Source: Dyadobacter diqingensis (GTDB lineage Bacteria > Bacteroidota > Bacteroidia > Cytophagales > Spirosomataceae). From it: a stretch of 64,000 bases of DNA. The notes beneath the pieces were generated by a model. It was given only the letters and a program-made list of their open reading frames with translations, ran no database searches and was not told the origin of the DNA. The DNA lies in assembly GCF_024220585.1 (NCBI RefSeq), contig NZ_JAMXKF010000001.1, positions 868,001 to 932,000 of the forward strand. The letters are read 5' to 3'. This document shows, one piece after another, positions 26,685 to 36,965 of this stretch. The position numbers and the translations under genes are program-made. Every line of letters begins with the position of its first letter. Positions within the stretch are counted from its first letter, which is position 1.

Positions 26685-28172
26685 TTATTTCATCCACCAG
26701 ATTTTCGCAGTAATCAAAACTGGTGCCGGTGTATTGGCCGGGTTTACGTCACGCGATGCAGAAGTGTAAAGAATTCTTTTTGGGAAAAGACCATTTGTTA
26801 CACCATTAACCGCATAAGTCCACTGACCTGGAACATAGTTTGCGTTGCTGGCAGGTACCGCCGAATTTTCAGGATACCCGGTACGCGCCTGATCCCAGAA
26901 CGATTCATAACCTTGTTTGTACATCGCTACCCATTTCTGATACATGATCGCTTTCAATTTTGCTTCCGTTGTACCAGCAGTTGGGTATGCATACACACCA
27001 CCCGCGGCAATTTTAGCAGCGTCGAAAGTAACAGAGAATTTAGCATAGGCAGCAGCAACAGCTTTGTCGTAAAACGATTTTGCCTCGGCTTCATTTCCTG
27101 ATCTTAAATGTGCTTCTGCAAGCAAGAAATAAACTTCATCAAGACTGAAGAAAAAGAAAGGATCGGTTGCAGACATTTTGGTAACACTTGGGATGTTTGC
27201 CCCAACCACTGTTGTACTTACGTTGAAATCTCCTTGCGCCAGACCATATTGTCCCGCTGTTCCCGGATTGAAATATGCGTTCAAACGCGCAAAGTCATTA
27301 TTAGCTTCCAGGTAAGATTGTAACGTTTTGCTTAACCGAAGGTTATTACCCGTGTTCAACTGACGGATATTACTTTCATACAAAGGCTGACTACGATTTG
27401 GCTCATCTACAAATTGCGTAACTGCTGCCGGTGTAGTTAAAAACTCAGTATTACTTGTAAGCATTGTTTTAATCGCAGCAAGTGCAGCGGCAGAATTAGG
27501 GCTGCTTGTCTGGCGCAGATACATTTTTAGTTTCAATGTATTTGCAAAGCGCTTCCATTGTGCAATTTGGTCTGCTCCGCTAAGTTTACCGAATACAAGA
27601 TCAGAGCTCACCTGAGTAGATTTTCCATTATTGAAATCCAGTGCCAAAGCTGCATCCAGTCTTTTCAGCAATTCTGCATAAACAGCAGGACCATCGTCAT
27701 ATTTCGGAGTTCTGGTCAGTTCGATTTTCAGAGCTTCTGACAATGGTATTTTGTCAAACCAGTCGGCAAGAATCTGAAAGCCATAGGACTGTACTGCTAC
27801 TGCCTGAAGAACAAGATTGTTGTTTCCTGATGCAGTTGCTTTCGTCTTTACGTCTTCGAAATCGTTTAATCCTCCCGAGTATAATTCCGTCCAGGCCAGG
27901 TTATAGGCAGCCGGAGCAAGATCATAAGAATCAATTGTTTTATACTGCGTACTAACGTGAGCCTGTGTCCAGTGCTGAGACCACAAACCACCAAGAATTG
28001 CAAACGAACCACCCGTTACAGCCATTACAGAAGCCTGAGCCGCCGGCAAGACGTATTCTGGCGCTACATTGGTCGGGTTATTGGGATCTTCGTTCACGTC
28101 AAGCCAGTTTTCACAGGAGCCCAGTGAAAATACGGCAAGAAGTAACAGACTATTTTTTAATATACCTTTCAT
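26685..28172 (-). CDS. SusD/RagB-family nutrient-binding lipoprotein (SusD_2 type)
   Basis: This 495-residue protein has a lipoprotein signal peptide (LGSC, C20) followed by the SusD-like_2 start (ENWLDVNEDPNNPTNVAPEYVLPAAQ). TPR-like helices include the late motif YQKWVAMYKQGYESFWDQART. SusD proteins cap the SusC barrel and bind the oligosaccharide or peptide before import. This subtype is often found in loci for non-starch or peptide-type substrates, so the ligand cannot be named. The start is 11 bases after the SusC stop. Confidence 0.9.
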   Translation of the reverse strand: MKGILKNSLLLLAVFSLGSCENWLDVNEDPNNPTNVAPEYVLPAAQASVMAVTGGSFAILGGLWSQHWTQAHVSTQYKTIDSYDLAPAAYNLAWTELYSGGLNDFEDVKTKATASGNNNLVLQAVAVQSYGFQILADWFDKIPLSEALKIELTRTPKYDDGPAVYAELLKRLDAALALDFNNGKSTQVSSDLVFGKLSGADQIAQWKRFANTLKLKMYLRQTSSPNSAAALAAIKTMLTSNTEFLTTPAAVTQFVDEPNRSQPLYESNIRQLNTGNNLRLSKTLQSYLEANNDFARLNAYFNPGTAGQYGLAQGDFNVSTTVVGANIPSVTKMSATDPFFFFSLDEVYFLLAEAHLRSGNEAEAKSFYDKAVAAAYAKFSVTFDAAKIAAGGVYAYPTAGTTEAKLKAIMYQKWVAMYKQGYESFWDQARTGYPENSAVPASNANYVPGQWTYAVNGVTNGLFPKRILYTSASRDVNPANTPAPVLITAKIWWMK

Positions 28173-28183
28173 TGTGAGTCGAA

Positions 28184-31100
28184 TTAGAATGATAAGTTTA
28201 ACTGAACACCATAGCTCGCAGTAGACGGCCCGGATGCAAATTCACCATACAGGTTTTTAAGGTTTGTACCGAATGTGTTAGCCTCAGGATCCACAAAGTG
28301 GTTTTTCTTAGGCGTCCACAAAATAAGGTTACGACCAAATACACCAATCGAAGCGGCAGTGATCGGCATCTTAGACAGCACACTTTTCGGAATTGTATAG
28401 TTCAGGGCAACGTTTCTCAGTTTGAAGAATGTTTTTGGCAAAACGTGGTTGTACTGATACGCGTTGTTTACACCATAATAAGTAGCCAAATCATTTCTTG
28501 AAATCGCAGTGGTGTTTTCAGTCAAAGTTCCATCAGATGCCTGTACAACCGATCCAGGGATGATAAATGGCTCTCTGTCGTTGTACTGAGTCTGGTATGC
28601 ATTTCCGTTGAAGTAGTTCAAACGTGCGGTGTAAGAATAGAACACACCACCTTTACGAAAATCTGCATTGGCACTCAAACGGAAACCTTTATAAGTAACA
28701 TAGGTTCCGATACCCATGGTGTAATCAGGATTGATAGAGCCTCTGTAATGTTCTTTCGAATCAACAATTGGCAAACCGGTTGCAGAGTTTACGATCGTTG
28801 CGCCTGTCGCATCATCACGTAAAACGTCCGGAGAATAAATTGCACCAAGAGGTTTTCCAACAACGGCTCTTAATTTAACGTCATAACTGCTGTTCAAAAG
28901 AATGTTTGTACTGTCGGAAAGTCCAAGCGATTCAACTTCATTCTTGATTTTGTTGTAGTTGAAAGTAACACCCCATTCCAATTTTTCAGTACGAACAGGA
29001 ACTAATGTCAACATGGCCTCAATACCTTTATTTCTTACCTGACCTAAGTTAACAGTCTGGTTTTGATAACCTGTTGCAGGTTCAAGGTTAAGGCTGATGA
29101 TCTGGTTTTTGGTAACCTTGTCATAATAACTTGCCTCAATACCTACTCTTTTTCCAAAGAAACCAAGTTCAAGACCTGCTTCATATTCATTTGAAATTTC
29201 AGGTTTCAGATTCAGGTTTCCCGGATTGTTCGCAACCTCGTAAGCATTAACCCCTCCAAATGGGAATTTAACATTACCAAAACCACCTGTACTTACGTCC
29301 CCTGGAACATAAACAGGCATGATCTGATATGGGTCAGCATCATTACCAGCGGAAGCGGCAGCAAAACGTACCTTAACAAATGGAATCTCAGCAGGCAGTT
29401 TGAAGACATCAGAAAGCACTGCACTGATACTTGCACTTGGGTAGAAGTAAGAGTTCTTACCTTTTGGAAGCGTACTGGTCCAGTCATTTCTTGCACCAAC
29501 GGTTAAATACAACCAGTGGTCAAAACCCAAAGTAGCCGATCCGTAGATACCAACCAATCTGCGTATTTGCTCATTGGTATAAGTACTTGGCGTCACAGAG
29601 CTGTTTTTGATGTTATAAAAACCAGGTAAATCCAGGTTTGTAACTCCCACCAATTGCACCTCATTGGTACGTTGGTTAACATTATGTCCTAAAAAAGCCT
29701 GAATATCAAAACGGCTGCCGATGTTGCTGCCATAATTTAAAAGGATGTCACTGTTAAACTGGCGGTTGTTTCTTGCAATTTGTGAAACACTACCCACCAC
29801 ATTATTGGCGCTGCTGTTTGGAGACCCTGGTGTGATACGTCCCAAGTTACCCCAGTCTTTCTGGAATGCATCAGAATAGTCACCACCCACTCTCCACAAA
29901 ATGTTCAGGTTCTTAACAATGTCGTACTTAAACTCGATGTTACCGAAAATACGGTCTTCATCGTAGTTATTGCCCTGATTGTACAACGTCCAGTATGGGT
30001 TTTGAGCGTACGGTGTAAAGTAGTTGTCCAGGTTAAAGAACTTACTCCAAGGATTATTCGGATCATTGTATTGTTTAGAATCTACAATAGAATGATCCCT
30101 TGGAATCTGGATAATTTCCTGCCACAATACTTTTCCACCACCTGCATCGTCACCTTGACCGGTTGCAACTGCTTTCTGGTTTTTACGAACGTAGTTAATG
30201 TTGGAATTAACCGAGAACTTGCCCAGTTTCAAACCGCCGTTCAAACCGATGGTATGTCTTTTATAAGAGTCAGCGTTTGTAGGAACAACCCCGTCTGCAT
30301 CAGCATAAGAATAAGAAACACGGTAGTTGGCTGTTTCCGTACCACCGGCTACGGCCAAGCTGCTGTTCCACTCATAACCACGATCAAGAAAATCTTTTAA
30401 ATTATCCTTTTGTGCCGAAAATGGTTTTAGCAATTGAGAGTCGTCTACAACGTTACCCCAAAGTCTTGTCTGTCCATCCATTTTAGGCCCCCATGAACCG
30501 TTTTCAATCGGATCAAACAATCCGCTCCATCCCTGTCCGTATGTGTTTTGCAAATGCGGAACACGCAAAATTTGTGTTTGGGCGAAAGAACTTGAAAAAT
30601 CGACGGTTGTTTTACCCGACTTTCCTTTCTTGGTTGTGATCAAAATGGCACCATTCGCTGCACGGCTACCATAAAGCGCAGATGCAGAAATACCTTTAAG
30701 TACAGTTACACTTTCAATTTCATTGGGATTGATGTCGTTCATCTGGTTACCAAAGTCCATCGAACGGTTGAAATCATCATTACCATTTGAAGCATTCGTT
30801 GAAGATGTGTTACCACGGTTGTTCATCGGAACACCATCAACGACGTATAGAGGTTGGTTATTACCCGTTACCGAGTTAAACCCACGAATATTCAAAACTG
30901 TTGACGCACCCGGAGCACCCGATGCCGTTGAAACCGAAAGACCCGGAACACGACCGTTCAAGGCATCCAGCGCACTGGTGTTACGTCCTTCCGTAATCGA
31001 AAGATTCGATATGGTAGCTGTACTATAACCAATGGATTTTCTTTCTCTTGAAATACCAAGGGCCGTTACTACCACCTCACCCAATTGCTGCGAATCAGAA

Positions 31101-31384
31101 ACCAGTTTTATGTCGATGTTGGTCTGAGATCCTAAAACAACACTTTGAGTAACATACCCTACAAAGGAGTAAACAAGCGTAGCACCCGCATTAGCGGCAA
31201 TAGCGTACTTGCCGTCTATACTTGTGGTCACCCCTCTGGTGGTACCCTTAATGGTAACATTGACTCCTGGTAACGTAGAACCGTCATCCGCAGTGACGGT
31301 ACCGGTCACCTCGCGATCCTGAGCATACACTTGCACACTTAAGAGCAGCAAGCTTCCCAGAAATGATAGTAAAAACTTTCTCAT
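28184..31384 (-). CDS. SusC/RagA-family TonB-linked outer membrane transporter
   Basis: This 1066-residue protein has a signal peptide (1-21), a carboxypeptidase-regulatory-like domain (about 25-100; GTVTADDGSTLPGVNVTIKGT), a TonB-box/plug region (about 100-220; LGEVVVTALGI, VLNIRGFNSVTGNNQPLYVVDGVPM, VTVLKGISASALYGSRAANGAILITTKKG) and a 22-strand barrel ending in the aromatic C-terminal motif SYGVQLNLSF. It imports a ligand, using TonB energy, across the outer membrane with the SusD partner encoded immediately downstream. No ECF sigma/anti-sigma pair or hybrid sensor lies beside it. It is divergent from a second SusC gene. Confidence 0.95.
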   Translation of the reverse strand: MRKFLLSFLGSLLLLSVQVYAQDREVTGTVTADDGSTLPGVNVTIKGTTRGVTTSIDGKYAIAANAGATLVYSFVGYVTQSVVLGSQTNIDIKLVSDSQQLGEVVVTALGISRERKSIGYSTATISNLSITEGRNTSALDALNGRVPGLSVSTASGAPGASTVLNIRGFNSVTGNNQPLYVVDGVPMNNRGNTSSTNASNGNDDFNRSMDFGNQMNDINPNEIESVTVLKGISASALYGSRAANGAILITTKKGKSGKTTVDFSSSFAQTQILRVPHLQNTYGQGWSGLFDPIENGSWGPKMDGQTRLWGNVVDDSQLLKPFSAQKDNLKDFLDRGYEWNSSLAVAGGTETANYRVSYSYADADGVVPTNADSYKRHTIGLNGGLKLGKFSVNSNINYVRKNQKAVATGQGDDAGGGKVLWQEIIQIPRDHSIVDSKQYNDPNNPWSKFFNLDNYFTPYAQNPYWTLYNQGNNYDEDRIFGNIEFKYDIVKNLNILWRVGGDYSDAFQKDWGNLGRITPGSPNSSANNVVGSVSQIARNNRQFNSDILLNYGSNIGSRFDIQAFLGHNVNQRTNEVQLVGVTNLDLPGFYNIKNSSVTPSTYTNEQIRRLVGIYGSATLGFDHWLYLTVGARNDWTSTLPKGKNSYFYPSASISAVLSDVFKLPAEIPFVKVRFAAASAGNDADPYQIMPVYVPGDVSTGGFGNVKFPFGGVNAYEVANNPGNLNLKPEISNEYEAGLELGFFGKRVGIEASYYDKVTKNQIISLNLEPATGYQNQTVNLGQVRNKGIEAMLTLVPVRTEKLEWGVTFNYNKIKNEVESLGLSDSTNILLNSSYDVKLRAVVGKPLGAIYSPDVLRDDATGATIVNSATGLPIVDSKEHYRGSINPDYTMGIGTYVTYKGFRLSANADFRKGGVFYSYTARLNYFNGNAYQTQYNDREPFIIPGSVVQASDGTLTENTTAISRNDLATYYGVNNAYQYNHVLPKTFFKLRNVALNYTIPKSVLSKMPITAASIGVFGRNLILWTPKKNHFVDPEANTFGTNLKNLYGEFASGPSTASYGVQLNLSF

Positions 31385-31432
31385 AGAATGATTTAAAGTT
31401 TAATTAATAAAGAATTATTGTATTTAAAGTTA

Positions 31433-31462
31433 CAAAACTAATAGTTGTTTTAATAATTACAA
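31433..31462 (-). promoter_or_regulatory. promoter of minus-strand SusC operon
   Basis: On the minus strand, TTG (31460-31462), 19 bases, then TAGTTTTG (31433-31440). This matches the Bacteroidota -33/-7 consensus with ideal spacing. The start codon is 49 bases downstream of the -7 box, leaving a long AT-rich leader. Confidence 0.7.
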
Positions 31463-31876
31463 TGGCTTTTTTTTATCAAACCAGAAGAAAATTTGGCACA
31501 AATGACATATTCGGTTACACAACGAAGGTGAAACGGGTATAATGTGACAAAAAATAGACCTATAAACGTAGATTATAGAAGTTTTATATTTTAAACCCTT
31601 TACAAATGAAAATCGCAACGTTTCGATACAATCATTATACGAATCATAACATATCCTTACAATTGCTTCTTTTACGTACAATGTAAACCGTGTTAATTTT
31701 TGGGTAACATCATGAAAAGAAAACCGCCAATAATCACACGAATTTTACAAAAAAAACAAAATTTCGCCCTATTGCAATATCTATAAATAATTCTGGATTT
31801 TAAGTGATTTTTGTGATAAAATTTCAAACTTTTAGGTACAAAACCAAAGTTTATTTCGAAAACTCAGAAAAAAGCA

Positions 31877-31906
31877 TTGTAATGGTCAAAACAACTATTA
31901 TGTTTG
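31877..31906 (+). promoter_or_regulatory. promoter of plus-strand SusC operon
   Basis: TTG (31877-31879), 19 bases, then TATGTTTG (31899-31906); the start codon of the SusC gene is 44 bases downstream. The region from CATTGTAAT through AAAACAACTATTA is nearly identical to the opposite promoter. The rest of the 565-base gap 31385-31949 is AT-rich and holds no gene I can support. Confidence 0.75.
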
Positions 31907-31949
31907 CAACATTAAATTTCTGTTAAAAACCTAACTATCTATTTTTTTA

Positions 31950-34900
31950 ATGAAGAAAATAATACTCTCAGTCATGATGGTATTTTGGGTTGGTATTGTC
32001 CTTGCCCAGAGTAAAATCGTTACCGGAAAGGTAACTGCCGAAGAAGATGGATCAACCATCCCAGGCGCAAGTGTTTTAGTTAAAGGTACCGCCGTAGGAA
32101 CAACTACATCCGTTGACGGAACCTATCAAATCGAGCTACCTAATGGCAGCACTACCCTGATTTTCAGCTTTGTAGGATTAATTTCAAAAGAATTGGAAGT
32201 TGGCAACCAAAGCGTTATCAATGTTCAGATGAAGTCTGATGTCAAAGCACTTGGTGAAGTCGTTGTAACAGGTTATGGTAGCCAGCAACGGAGAGACGTC
32301 ACCGGTTCCGTTGGTACAATCAAAGGTGATGGTCTTAAAAACATCGCCGTGCCTAGTTTTGACCGCTTTTTGCAGGGACAGGTTGCCGGTGTGCAGGCAT
32401 CCGTACCAAGTGGTATTCTCGGACAGGCAGCAAAAGTCAGAATCCGTGGCGTAAACTCTATCTCTAATAACTCAGACCCCCTATACGTAGTAGACGGACT
32501 GCCATATATTACGGGAGATCAGGGCCAGAATACTTCAAACAACCCGCTTGGCGATATCAATCCAAATGATATTGAAAGTGTTGAAGTATTGAAAGATGGT
32601 TCTGCTACTGCAATCTATGGTTCAAGAGCAGCAAATGGTGTGGTTTTGATCACCACAAAAAGAGGAAAACTTGGAAGCGCACGCATCACGTATGACGGAT
32701 GGCTGGCAAGTTCAAAACCTTCAAAGCGATTTGATCTTTTGAATGCTGACGAATTTATTGCCATTACTAATGAAAAGCTGGCCAATGCGGCATTGCCTAA
32801 TGCAGCATTCCCGACAATAAACCCGGAAACCCAGCAGCCATACAATACTGACTGGCAGGATGTAATTTTGAGAAGCGGATTCCAGCAGAACCATGCTTTA
32901 TCATTCAGCGGAGCGACTCCTCAGACGAACTATTATTTCTCTCTGGGTTATGCAGATTTACAGGGAAATATCGTTGGAAACGACCAGACGAAATATAACT
33001 TCCGTGCAAAACTGGATCAGAAAGCGTTTAACGACAAGGTAACTTTTGGTATGAATACCTTCGTTACCCATACCACAAACAGAGGCTTGAATACCGGAAC
33101 CAATGCTTTGTCAGGAAACGTGGCCGGGGCAATTTATGCATTCCCGAACGTTCCTTCAAAATGGCCTGACGGAAGTTATAACCTTAGTGCGGACGGTGCA
33201 AGTTTAGGTCAGGGATCGAATACGCGTCCGCTTTACGGTAACTATACCAACCAGGCTTATGTACTCGCTAAAAACATTTACAAAAACCAGCAGCTTAACC
33301 TTACAGGTAACGCGTTTGTAGATGTTGAGATCGTAAAAGGACTGAACGCAAAGTCATACATCGGTATCAATTATCTGAACGGTGAAGACTATCTGTACTA
33401 TGACCCGGGTCATGGTGACGGTAAAAACGTTAATGGTAGAATTTACCAGTACAATCTTCCGTCATTCCGTTACAACTGGCAAAATACGATCAGTTATAAC
33501 AACTCTTTCGGAGCACATAAAATCGGTTTTGTGGGAGGTCACGAAATTCAGAAAACGAGATCAAGATATTTCTTTGCACATGGCACGAACCTGTCAAACT
33601 CTTACTTCGGCAGCAACGAAAACATTATCACTAACACGTTGACCAACCAGTTTATCGGAGGTTTCGCTTCTGAAAGAGCTTTCCAGTCTTTCTTTGCAAG
33701 GGCAAACTATTCATTACTTGATCGTTACCTGATCAGTGCTACTGTTCGTCATGATTTAATTTCTGCTTTACCTCATAACAATCAGGGAGCAACACTTCCG
33801 GGTGTTTCTTTGGGATGGAGAATCTCGGAAGAAAATTTCTTTAAAAACAGCCCTGCTTTAGGTTTCGTAAGTGAACTTAAACTTCGTGGAGGATGGGCAA
33901 AAGTTGGTAACGTTGAAATTGGTAACTATCCATACGCAGGTACTTTCGGTGCAGCACAATATGGTGACCTGAGTGGTATCCGTTTCAATCAGGCAGGAAA
34001 TGGTTTACTTGGTTTTGAAACCAGTAAAAAACTGAACTTCGGTTTGGATCTGTCGCTTTGGGCCAACAAGCTTAGCTTCTCGGCTGAATATTTCCGTAAC
34101 GATATCGATAATCTAATCCTTCAATCCCCTACACCTCCTTCATTGGGTGTGCCGGGCAATACCATTGCGCAGAACATCGGTAAAATGTATAACAAAGGAT
34201 GGGAATTCAGCATCAACAGCACGAATATCCAGACAGAGCATTTCTCATGGAAAACCAACGCCAACGTTTCTTTTGTACAAAACAAAGTACAGAGACTTGT
34301 GGCAAACACGCCGATCAACAGTACTTATAACACGACAAGAGAAGGAGAATCGATCGGATCTTTCTTCGGATATGAATACTACGGCGTAAACCCTGCGAAC
34401 GGTAACCCTGTCTATGAAAAAGCGGACGGATCTTATGTTCAGCAGGTAACAGCAGCAAACCGCTGGGCAAAATTTGATCCTGCAAACCCATCAAACGATT
34501 CGGAAGCAGGAGCGGCTTTGACCTTTGCGGACAAGAGAATTCTGGGTAAATCAAACCCGACATGGTACGGAGGTCTTAACAACCAGGTTTCTTACAAAAA
34601 CTTTGATTTTACGCTTTTCCTTACCTTTTCTGGCGGTAACAAAATTTACAACGTAACCAGACAAGAGCAGCTTAACAACCAGTTGTTTGCCAATGCAGGC
34701 CGCGAATTGCTTGACCGTTGGACAACACCAGGACAAGTTACAGAAGTACCAAGACTTTATTTCAACTCGGATTCTCGCGTTAACCAGACCGGAAATGCAA
34801 CATCAAGATTCCTTGAAGACGGCAGCTTCCTCCGTGCACAGAATATCAGCATTGGTTACACGCTTCCTGCTTTCCTGAGAGACAAGATCAAAGCAACCAA

Positions 34901-35087
34901 TCTGAGAATTTATGCGCAGGTTCAAAATGCGTTTATTATAACCAAATACAAAGGATTGGATCCTGAGCTGGGTTTCATTTCAACCTCAACGACAGCAAAC
35001 GCGGACAACAACAACCAAACTGGTCTTGATAACCGTACAAACCCTGTACCACGCGTTTTCACTGTCGGTCTTAATCTTGGTTTCTAA
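31950..35087 (+). CDS. SusC/RagA-family TonB-linked outer membrane transporter
   Basis: This 1045-residue protein has a signal peptide (1-19), a carboxypeptidase-regulatory-like domain (about 23-100; GKVTAEEDGSTIPGASVLVKG), a TonB box/plug (LGEVVVTGYGSQQRRDVTGS, VRIRGVNSISNNSDPLYVVDGLPY, VEVLKDGSATAIYGSRAANG) and a barrel ending PRVFTVGLNLGF. It differs clearly in sequence from the divergent SusC at 28184, so it is not a recent duplicate and should have a different ligand. The SusD partner follows after 20 bases. Confidence 0.95.
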   Translation: MKKIILSVMMVFWVGIVLAQSKIVTGKVTAEEDGSTIPGASVLVKGTAVGTTTSVDGTYQIELPNGSTTLIFSFVGLISKELEVGNQSVINVQMKSDVKALGEVVVTGYGSQQRRDVTGSVGTIKGDGLKNIAVPSFDRFLQGQVAGVQASVPSGILGQAAKVRIRGVNSISNNSDPLYVVDGLPYITGDQGQNTSNNPLGDINPNDIESVEVLKDGSATAIYGSRAANGVVLITTKRGKLGSARITYDGWLASSKPSKRFDLLNADEFIAITNEKLANAALPNAAFPTINPETQQPYNTDWQDVILRSGFQQNHALSFSGATPQTNYYFSLGYADLQGNIVGNDQTKYNFRAKLDQKAFNDKVTFGMNTFVTHTTNRGLNTGTNALSGNVAGAIYAFPNVPSKWPDGSYNLSADGASLGQGSNTRPLYGNYTNQAYVLAKNIYKNQQLNLTGNAFVDVEIVKGLNAKSYIGINYLNGEDYLYYDPGHGDGKNVNGRIYQYNLPSFRYNWQNTISYNNSFGAHKIGFVGGHEIQKTRSRYFFAHGTNLSNSYFGSNENIITNTLTNQFIGGFASERAFQSFFARANYSLLDRYLISATVRHDLISALPHNNQGATLPGVSLGWRISEENFFKNSPALGFVSELKLRGGWAKVGNVEIGNYPYAGTFGAAQYGDLSGIRFNQAGNGLLGFETSKKLNFGLDLSLWANKLSFSAEYFRNDIDNLILQSPTPPSLGVPGNTIAQNIGKMYNKGWEFSINSTNIQTEHFSWKTNANVSFVQNKVQRLVANTPINSTYNTTREGESIGSFFGYEYYGVNPANGNPVYEKADGSYVQQVTAANRWAKFDPANPSNDSEAGAALTFADKRILGKSNPTWYGGLNNQVSYKNFDFTLFLTFSGGNKIYNVTRQEQLNNQLFANAGRELLDRWTTPGQVTEVPRLYFNSDSRVNQTGNATSRFLEDGSFLRAQNISIGYTLPAFLRDKIKATNLRIYAQVQNAFIITKYKGLDPELGFISTSTTANADNNNQTGLDNRTNPVPRVFTVGLNLGF

Positions 35088-35107
35088 AAACAATTTTCAA
35101 TACAGCA

Positions 35108-36709
35108 ATGAGAAACAACGATAAACAACAATATAAAATTACCAGGAGATCTGTTATCGCCATGTTGGGAATGATGGCAATTCTCCCTGCGTGCAGTGAC
35201 TTTACCAAACTCGAACCGTTATCAGCATTGTCAGAAACGGCTGCTTTTACAACACCTGCAACCATTGAACTTGCTGCGAACGGTGTTTACTGGGCTGCCT
35301 CGGTTGGACAATACGAAGGAGCTGCCGGTCGCGGATATCCTTTTGGCGCAGCGGCCATCGAGCAAGGTGAAATGCGTGGAGAAGATATGTTAAACGTTCA
35401 GGCGTTTTACGATATCACTTACCGCGCCCTTTACAGCCCGACCACTGCCAACAACAAAAATCACTGGGAGCAGCTTTATGCTTTGATCAATCAGGCGAAT
35501 ATCCTGATCGATGGTGTAAAAACTGCGGGTACAAACAACATCATCAGTGCAGAAATTGCGGCGCAATATGAGGGAGAAGGCAGATTTTTACGTGCCCTTG
35601 CCCACCATGAACTGCTGATCCATTTCTGTCGTCCATTCGCTGACGGAAACGGTTCTCAGCCAGGTATTCCTTACAGAGAAAAACCAATTATCTCGACAGG
35701 AGCTGTACAGGAAGGACTGGCGCAGGGAAGAGGAACTGTTGCAGAAGCTTACACAAAATTGCTTGCGGATCTAGATTTTGCAGAGCAAAGCCTGCCTGCA
35801 ACACGCACGGCTAATGCTATTTCCCGTGCAACAAAAGGTGCAGCGATTGCTTTGAAAACAAGAATTAAATTGCATCAGCAGGACTGGAAGGGTGTTATTG
35901 CAGAAGGTGCCAAATTGGGTACAGACGGAACCGCCGCAACCTTTTCAAGCCCGATTGGTGCTTACACACTTGAAGCAGCACCGGAAACTCCCTTTGTTAA
36001 TTACAAATCAAATAAAGAGTCGATATTCTCGATTGCCAACAGCGCACAGTCAAATGGTGGTGTAAACGGAGCTTTGGCAAGTATGTTCGGACCGAGTTCA
36101 CTTGCCGGTAGAGATCTTGTAGCCACAAGCCCAAATTTCTACAATGCAACATTCTGGGTTGACGGTGACCTTAGAAGAACCAGACTTCAGACAAAACAAG
36201 CAAGCGGCAGTTATCCTTTCGCGTTCAACTACAAATTCCGTGAGTATGGCGTTTTTGGAGACTGGGCACCTGTTTTGCGTTATGCAGAGGTATTGCTAAA
36301 CGTTGCTGAGGCATCTTCGAGAGAAGGAAATCCAACCAAAGCCCTGGCACTTCTGAACGCAGTCCGCAACAGATCAGTACCAACGGCAGCACAATTCTCA
36401 GCTGCGCCGGCCGACCTGACATTGGCAATTCTTCAGGAGCGTCGTATTGAGCTGGCGGGCGAAGGACGCAGATGGTCTGACATTCACCGTCTGTCGCAGG
36501 ATCCAACGTATAAAGTTTCTGTCGGTATCCCTGCAAAAGTTGAAGTGACTCAGGTTAAAACAACGAGTTATGACATCGTAACACGTCCGGTAATCACTGG
36601 TTCGGTTGCTGCAATTCCATATTCAGACTTCCGTTTCCTATGGCCGATTCCATTCTCTGAAATTTCATCCAACGCTACGTTGAGTAAACAACAGAATCCA
36701 GGATATTAA
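35108..36709 (+). CDS. RagB/SusD-family nutrient uptake outer membrane lipoprotein
   Basis: This 533-residue protein has a long basic N-terminus followed by a lipobox (ILPAC, C30), then the SusD start DFTKLEPLSALSETAAFTTPATIELAANGVYWAA. TPR helices include EGRFLRALAHHELLIHFCRPFADG, the family's YF/RALAY region. The C-terminal SusD signature is VLRYAEVLLNVAEASSREGN and ILQERRIELAGEGRRWSDIHRL. It forms the surface-binding lid of the SusC transporter encoded 20 bases upstream. This is the classical SusD type, unlike the SusD_2 protein of the opposite locus. The operon ends at a strong hairpin. Confidence 0.93.
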   Translation: MRNNDKQQYKITRRSVIAMLGMMAILPACSDFTKLEPLSALSETAAFTTPATIELAANGVYWAASVGQYEGAAGRGYPFGAAAIEQGEMRGEDMLNVQAFYDITYRALYSPTTANNKNHWEQLYALINQANILIDGVKTAGTNNIISAEIAAQYEGEGRFLRALAHHELLIHFCRPFADGNGSQPGIPYREKPIISTGAVQEGLAQGRGTVAEAYTKLLADLDFAEQSLPATRTANAISRATKGAAIALKTRIKLHQQDWKGVIAEGAKLGTDGTAATFSSPIGAYTLEAAPETPFVNYKSNKESIFSIANSAQSNGGVNGALASMFGPSSLAGRDLVATSPNFYNATFWVDGDLRRTRLQTKQASGSYPFAFNYKFREYGVFGDWAPVLRYAEVLLNVAEASSREGNPTKALALLNAVRNRSVPTAAQFSAAPADLTLAILQERRIELAGEGRRWSDIHRLSQDPTYKVSVGIPAKVEVTQVKTTSYDIVTRPVITGSVAAIPYSDFRFLWPIPFSEISSNATLSKQQNPGY

Positions 36710-36728
36710 CCTAACTAATGGATTTTTT

Positions 36729-36764
36729 AAGAGGCTGTCTTTCATCATGAAGACAGCCTCTTTT
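36729..36764 (+). terminator. terminator of plus-strand SusC/D operon
   Basis: Long arms (AAGAGGCTGTCTT and AAGACAGCCTCTT) with an 8-to-10-base loop, followed by TTTTG; begins 20 bases after the SusD stop. The rest of the gap to 36965 holds one weak inverted repeat (36766-36775 / 36794-36803) and no gene I can support. Confidence 0.85.
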
Positions 36765-36965
36765 GTTAATAGCCACAATGCCAGTGTGCGTTATGGTTAT
36801 TAATAAGATCCTTAAATTACCAGACCCTATCACAAATTATATTGTAAGACAATTTCGCTGTTGGCTTTCAATAGTTGGCGGGGCCACCCAGGCAATCGTC
36901 CGAAATGTTGTTCCATTCATTCATCCGACAGCCGATAGCATACAAAGGAATCGTGTTAATTTTCA

